Assembly: GCA_003599195.1 (NCBI GenBank)
Contig: QZIZ01000077.1
Location: forward strand, 1 to 51,966
Direction of reading: 5' to 3'
DNA: 51,966 nucleotides
DNA from: Deltaproteobacteria bacterium
GTDB taxonomy: Bacteria > Desulfobacterota > Desulfobaccia > Desulfobaccales > 0-14-0-80-60-11
Shown: piece after piece, positions 49,373-51,966 of the stretch
Numbering within the stretch: position 1 is the stretch's first letter
Layout: every line of letters starts with the position of its first letter
Made by a program: the position numbers and the translations under genes
The notes under the pieces: generated by a model
Seen by the model: the letters and a program-made list of their open reading frames with translations, nothing else
Told to the model about the DNA's origin: nothing
Databases searched by the model: none

Positions 49373-49401
49373 TTGAATTTGGGGCGGAAGGATGGTAGAA
49401 A
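49373..49401 (+). promoter_or_regulatory. Candidate promoter of pyrBC
   Basis: TTGAAT (49373-49378) and TAGAAA (49396-49401) are 17 bases apart. A transcript starting near 49408 would contain the leader peptide ORF and terminator. Confidence 0.5.
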
Positions 49402-49425
49402 GGGTGAAGTCGTTAAGGATACATC

Positions 49426-49476
49426 ATGACTCGCTTGATAGCTGCCCATACCGCCAACCGCCTCCTTACCCGGTAA
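49426..49476 (+). CDS. Putative pyr leader peptide (16 aa)
   Basis: ATG 49426 after AAGGATACATC gives MTRLIAAHTANRLLTR and a TAA at 49474-49476. The stop codon lies in the terminator stem, just past its top. A ribosome reaching the end would disrupt that hairpin. It is too short for the ORF track, and the case rests on position rather than on sequence conservation. Confidence 0.5.
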   Translation: MTRLIAAHTANRLLTR

Positions 49477-49490
49477 GGAGGTTTTTTTTT
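49461..49490 (+). terminator. Intrinsic terminator in the pyrBC leader (attenuator)
   Basis: CCTCCTTACC-C-GGTAAGGAGG is a perfect ten-base arm inverted repeat followed by nine T residues. The nearest gene to the left runs in the opposite direction, so the only transcript it can stop is the pyrBC leader itself. Confidence 0.8.
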
Positions 49491-49512
49491 GCCGCCAAGG
49501 AAGGATTAGTTT

Positions 49513-50439
49513 ATGGAATTCCGGCGTAAAGACCTGCTGGGCGTCGCCGACCTGGAACCGGAAGAGATTCAGCTCATCCTGGACACCGCCGCGTCTTTTA
49601 AAGAGATCTCCACCCGGCCCATCAAGAAGGTCCCTACGCTTCGGGGCAAAACGGTGGTAACCATGTTCTACGAGCCCAGCACCCGCACCCGCATGTCCTT
49701 TGAGATTGCGGCCAAGCGCCTCAGCGCCGACACCCTGAACCTGACGGTGTCCGCGTCGTCCGCGGTCAAGGGCGAGACCCTGGCGGACACCGCCCACAAC
49801 CTGGAGGCCATGGCCCCGGATGTCCTGGTAATTCGGCACTATGCCAGCGGCGCGCCCCATTACCTGGCCCAGCGCCTGAAGTGCGGGGTGGTTAACGCCG
49901 GAGACGGCCTCCACGAACACCCCACCCAGGCCCTGCTGGATCTCCTCACGGTGAGAGAGGCCAAGGGCACGCTGTCCGGCCTGAAGGTGGCCATTGTCGG
50001 GGATATCGCCCACTCCCGGGTGGCCCGCTCCGATATTCATGCCTTCACCAAGATGGGCTCCAAAGTGACGGTGGCCGGACCCGCCACCATGCTGCCCCCT
50101 TACCTGGAAACCCTGGGGGCCCGGGTCACCACTTCCCTGGTGGAGGCGGTGCGCGACGCGGACGTAATCATGATGCTCCGGCTGCAACTGGAGCGCATGG
50201 GCCAGATGTTTATGTCCACCTTAAGGGAATACAGCCAATATTTCGGCCTGGCCCCCCGGCACTTAAAACTGGCTAAAGATGACGTGATCATCATGCACCC
50301 CGGACCCCTCAACCGGGGCGTGGAGATTTCTCCGGAAGTGGCCGACGGTCCCCATTCCCTGATCCTGGAGCAGGTGGCCAACGGGGTGGCGGTGCGCATG
50401 GCCGTGCTCTATTTTCTGATCGGAGGTGAAAAAGGGTGA
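49513..50439 (+). CDS. pyrB: Aspartate carbamoyltransferase catalytic subunit
   Basis: This 308-residue enzyme makes carbamoyl-aspartate, the committed step of pyrimidine synthesis. [15 protein letters not shown] carries the carbamoyl-phosphate-binding STRT motif, [11 protein letters not shown] the second loop and [12 protein letters not shown] the aspartate-binding end. No pyrI regulatory subunit follows, so a pyrBC-type (non-PyrI) arrangement is likely. AAGGAAGGATTAGTTT precedes the start. Confidence 0.96.
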   Translation: MEFRRKDLLGVADLEPEEIQLILDTAASFKEISTRPIKKVPTLRGKTVVTMFYEPSTRTRMSFEIAAKRLSADTLNLTVSASSAVKGETLADTAHNLEAMAPDVLVIRHYASGAPHYLAQRLKCGVVNAGDGLHEHPTQALLDLLTVREAKGTLSGLKVAIVGDIAHSRVARSDIHAFTKMGSKVTVAGPATMLPPYLETLGARVTTSLVEAVRDADVIMMLRLQLERMGQMFMSTLREYSQYFGLAPRHLKLAKDDVIIMHPGPLNRGVEISPEVADGPHSLILEQVANGVAVRMAVLYFLIGGEKG

Positions 50440-51725
50440 GCCTGTTAATCAAAGGCGCTCTGGTGGTGGACCCCTCCCGGCATCTGGAGGAACCCCTGGA
50501 CCTGCTGGTGGAGAAGGGAAAGATCGCGGCCCTGGAGTCCCCCGGGAGCATCCCGGAAGCAGGGCGGCGGGTAATCGCCGCCACCGGGTTGGTGGCGACC
50601 CCGGGCCTGATAGATATGCACGTCCACCTCCGGGAACCGGGGGAGGAATATAAAGAGACCATCTGTACCGGAAGTAGGGCCGCGGTGCAAGGCGGCTTCA
50701 CCGCCGTAGCCTGTATGCCCAACACCAAGCCGGTGAATGACACTGCGGCCGTGACCCGCCTCATCCTGGACCAGGCCAAGGCCGCGGGCAACGCCCGGGT
50801 TTACCCGGTGGGGGCCATATCCATTGGCTCCAAGGGGGAGGCTCTCAGCGAATACGGCGACCTCAAGGCCGCGGGGGTAGTGGCCCTCTCCGACGACGGC
50901 CGCCCGGTGAGCAATTCCATGCTCATGCGCCGGGCCCTGGAATACGCCAAGACCTTCGATCTGCCCATTATTTCCCACTGCGAAGACCTGCAATTGAGCG
51001 CCGACGGCGTCATGCACGAAGGCCAGGTCTCCTTGCAACTGGGACTGAAAGGCGTCCCCGGAGCCGCGGAAGAGGTCATGGTCTACCGGGACCTGACCCT
51101 GGCCGCGCTTACCGGCGCCCGGCTCCACATCGCCCACGTCAGCACCGCCGGCAGCGTGGCCATTATCCGGTTGGCCAAGGCCATGGGCCTGCAGGTAACC
51201 GCCGAGACTGCGCCTCATTATTTCAGCCTCACGGACGCCGCGGTGCTGGGCTATGACACCCGCGCCAAGGTCAACCCGCCCCTGCGCACGGAGATGGACG
51301 TCAAGTCCATCAAGGAAGCCCTCCGGGACGGCACCCTGGACGCGGTGGCCTGCGATCACGCGCCCCACAGCTCGCTGGAAAAAGACCTGGAGTTCTCCGC
51401 CGCGGCCTTCGGCCTCATCGGCCTGGAAACGAGCCTGGGGCTCACCCTCAAACTGGTGCATGACGGCACCCTTAACCTGATACAGGCCATCGAACGCCTC
51501 AGCACCGGTCCGGCCCGGATTCTGGGCGTGGCCGGAGGGACCCTGGCAAAGGGGACCCCGGCGGACATCACCCTGATCGACCTCAACCGGGAATGGACCG
51601 TGGACGCAGGCGCTTTCGCCTCCAAATCCCGCAACTGCCCCTTCCACGGCTGGAACTTGAAAGGCAAGGCGGTGATGGCCATCGTCGGGGGCAGGGTGGT
51701 GTGGGAGGAGGAAAGCAGGGGTTAG
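50436..51725 (+). CDS. pyrC: Dihydroorotase
   Basis: This 429-residue amidohydrolase catalyses ring closure of carbamoyl-aspartate to dihydroorotate. Metal ligands are visible in [10 protein letters not shown], the HCED segment, HIAHVSTAG and CDHAPH. The start is GTG overlapping the pyrB stop (GTGA), and GGAGGTGAAAAAG lies ahead of it, so it is translationally coupled. It may bind PyrB in a DHO-ATC complex, as in type B/C systems. Confidence 0.96.
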   Translation: MSLLIKGALVVDPSRHLEEPLDLLVEKGKIAALESPGSIPEAGRRVIAATGLVATPGLIDMHVHLREPGEEYKETICTGSRAAVQGGFTAVACMPNTKPVNDTAAVTRLILDQAKAAGNARVYPVGAISIGSKGEALSEYGDLKAAGVVALSDDGRPVSNSMLMRRALEYAKTFDLPIISHCEDLQLSADGVMHEGQVSLQLGLKGVPGAAEEVMVYRDLTLAALTGARLHIAHVSTAGSVAIIRLAKAMGLQVTAETAPHYFSLTDAAVLGYDTRAKVNPPLRTEMDVKSIKEALRDGTLDAVACDHAPHSSLEKDLEFSAAAFGLIGLETSLGLTLKLVHDGTLNLIQAIERLSTGPARILGVAGGTLAKGTPADITLIDLNREWTVDAGAFASKSRNCPFHGWNLKGKAVMAIVGGRVVWEEESRG

Positions 51726-51966
51726 GGTTTAGGGGTTGTAATCAGTAATCAGTGATCAGTAATCAGCGACGTTGATCGCTGATCGATTTTCAATAGTATT
51801 GTAACATAGTTATGCCTTTACGAAAGTCCCTCTTCTGTCATTCTGAACGGAGCAAAGCGGAGTAAAGAATCTAGTATTTAACAGTGCCTTCGAGAGCTTC
51901 GGTAACTCCATTTCCGTTTATTGATTTTTTTGCAGGAGACGCAGGCAGTTGTAACTACAGTTTTTC
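51726..51966. other. Repeat-rich end of the window
   Basis: Holds the ATCAGTAATCAGTGATCAGTAATCAGCGA tract (51738-51788) with an inverted GATCGCTGATCG portion, then TCATTCTGAACGGAGCAAAGCGGAGTAAAGAATCT (about 51837-51871), a short repeat of a kind common in many genomes. No gene is supported. Confidence 0.55.

Overview
The window is a GC-rich bacterial chromosome segment that looks like a strictly anaerobic, sulfate-reducer-type member of the Desulfobacterota (old Deltaproteobacteria). The reasons are a very large heterodisulfide-reductase (Hdr) gene cluster with QmoC/DsrMK-like parts, an NtrC-type sigma-54 regulator beside it, an iron-sulfur flavoprotein, rubrerythrin-like ferritin, cysteine-rich PAS domains, and small zinc-ribbon proteins that I recall from such genomes. 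No rRNA, prophage, plasmid origin or CRISPR array is visible.

Layout. 1-5.5 kb (mostly minus strand): start of ribonuclease G/E, a B12-binding/radical SAM-DUF2344 protein, hisA, an IS630-type transposase remnant, an iron-sulfur flavoprotein and a small ORF. 5.8-10.6 kb (plus): a MerR-HicB fusion, then a nickel/cobalt ECF transporter set (M, L, Q, O and a DUF4198/NikK protein) flanked by two similar terminator-like RNA elements. 10.7-12.8 kb: 6-phospho-3-hexuloisomerase and a hexulose-phosphate synthase-RraA fusion (reverse RuMP route to pentoses). 12.8-16.8 kb: a frameshifted BrnA-like antitoxin, a DUF4239 membrane protein, small metal-binding proteins, a retropepsin-like protease, an HPF-cold-shock fusion and pcm, separated by dispersed palindromic repeats. 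16.9-21.4 kb (minus): the cell-shape operon mreB-mreC-mreD-mrdA. 21.8-25.3 kb (minus): ndk, a strikingly AT-rich membrane gene coupled to fusA, and fusA. 25.5-27.8 kb: Nudix hydrolase, metallophosphoesterase, two tandem small paralogues and a zinc-ribbon protein.

28.1-42.4 kb (plus) is the centrepiece: one probable nine-gene operon. It encodes a membrane HdrC-cytochrome b-HdrD fusion, an HdrA-GltD fusion, MvhD, an FrhB-like protein, a tandem double HdrA, a GcvH-like-HdrC fusion, HdrB and two more GcvH-like proteins. A well-spaced sigma-54 -24/-12 element sits about 50 bases before the first gene, with two similar 17-mers upstream as candidate activator sites. Divergent or convergent next to it are archaemetzincin and, at 43.0-46.6 kb, an NtrC-type response regulator with a histidine kinase that begins with two Rossmann-like domains. 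The likely reading is a membrane-linked, flavin-based electron-bifurcating (or confurcating) Hdr complex using NAD(P)H, iron-sulfur carriers and quinone, with GcvH-like partner proteins. All three GcvH-like proteins lack lysine at the canonical lipoylation position and share a lysine two residues later. This is the best candidate for an undescribed system.

46.9-51.9 kb: tRNA-Glu and tRNA-Lys, tmk, a ferritin-like protein, hsp20 and pyrBC. pyrBC is preceded by a leader peptide ORF whose stop codon lies inside an intrinsic terminator, which suggests attenuation of the E. coli pyrBI type. At least nine families of short intergenic repeats run through the window and in places supply the ends of proteins (NikL-like N-terminus, Tmk C-terminus). 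Everything here was read by eye; no alignment or database search was run.
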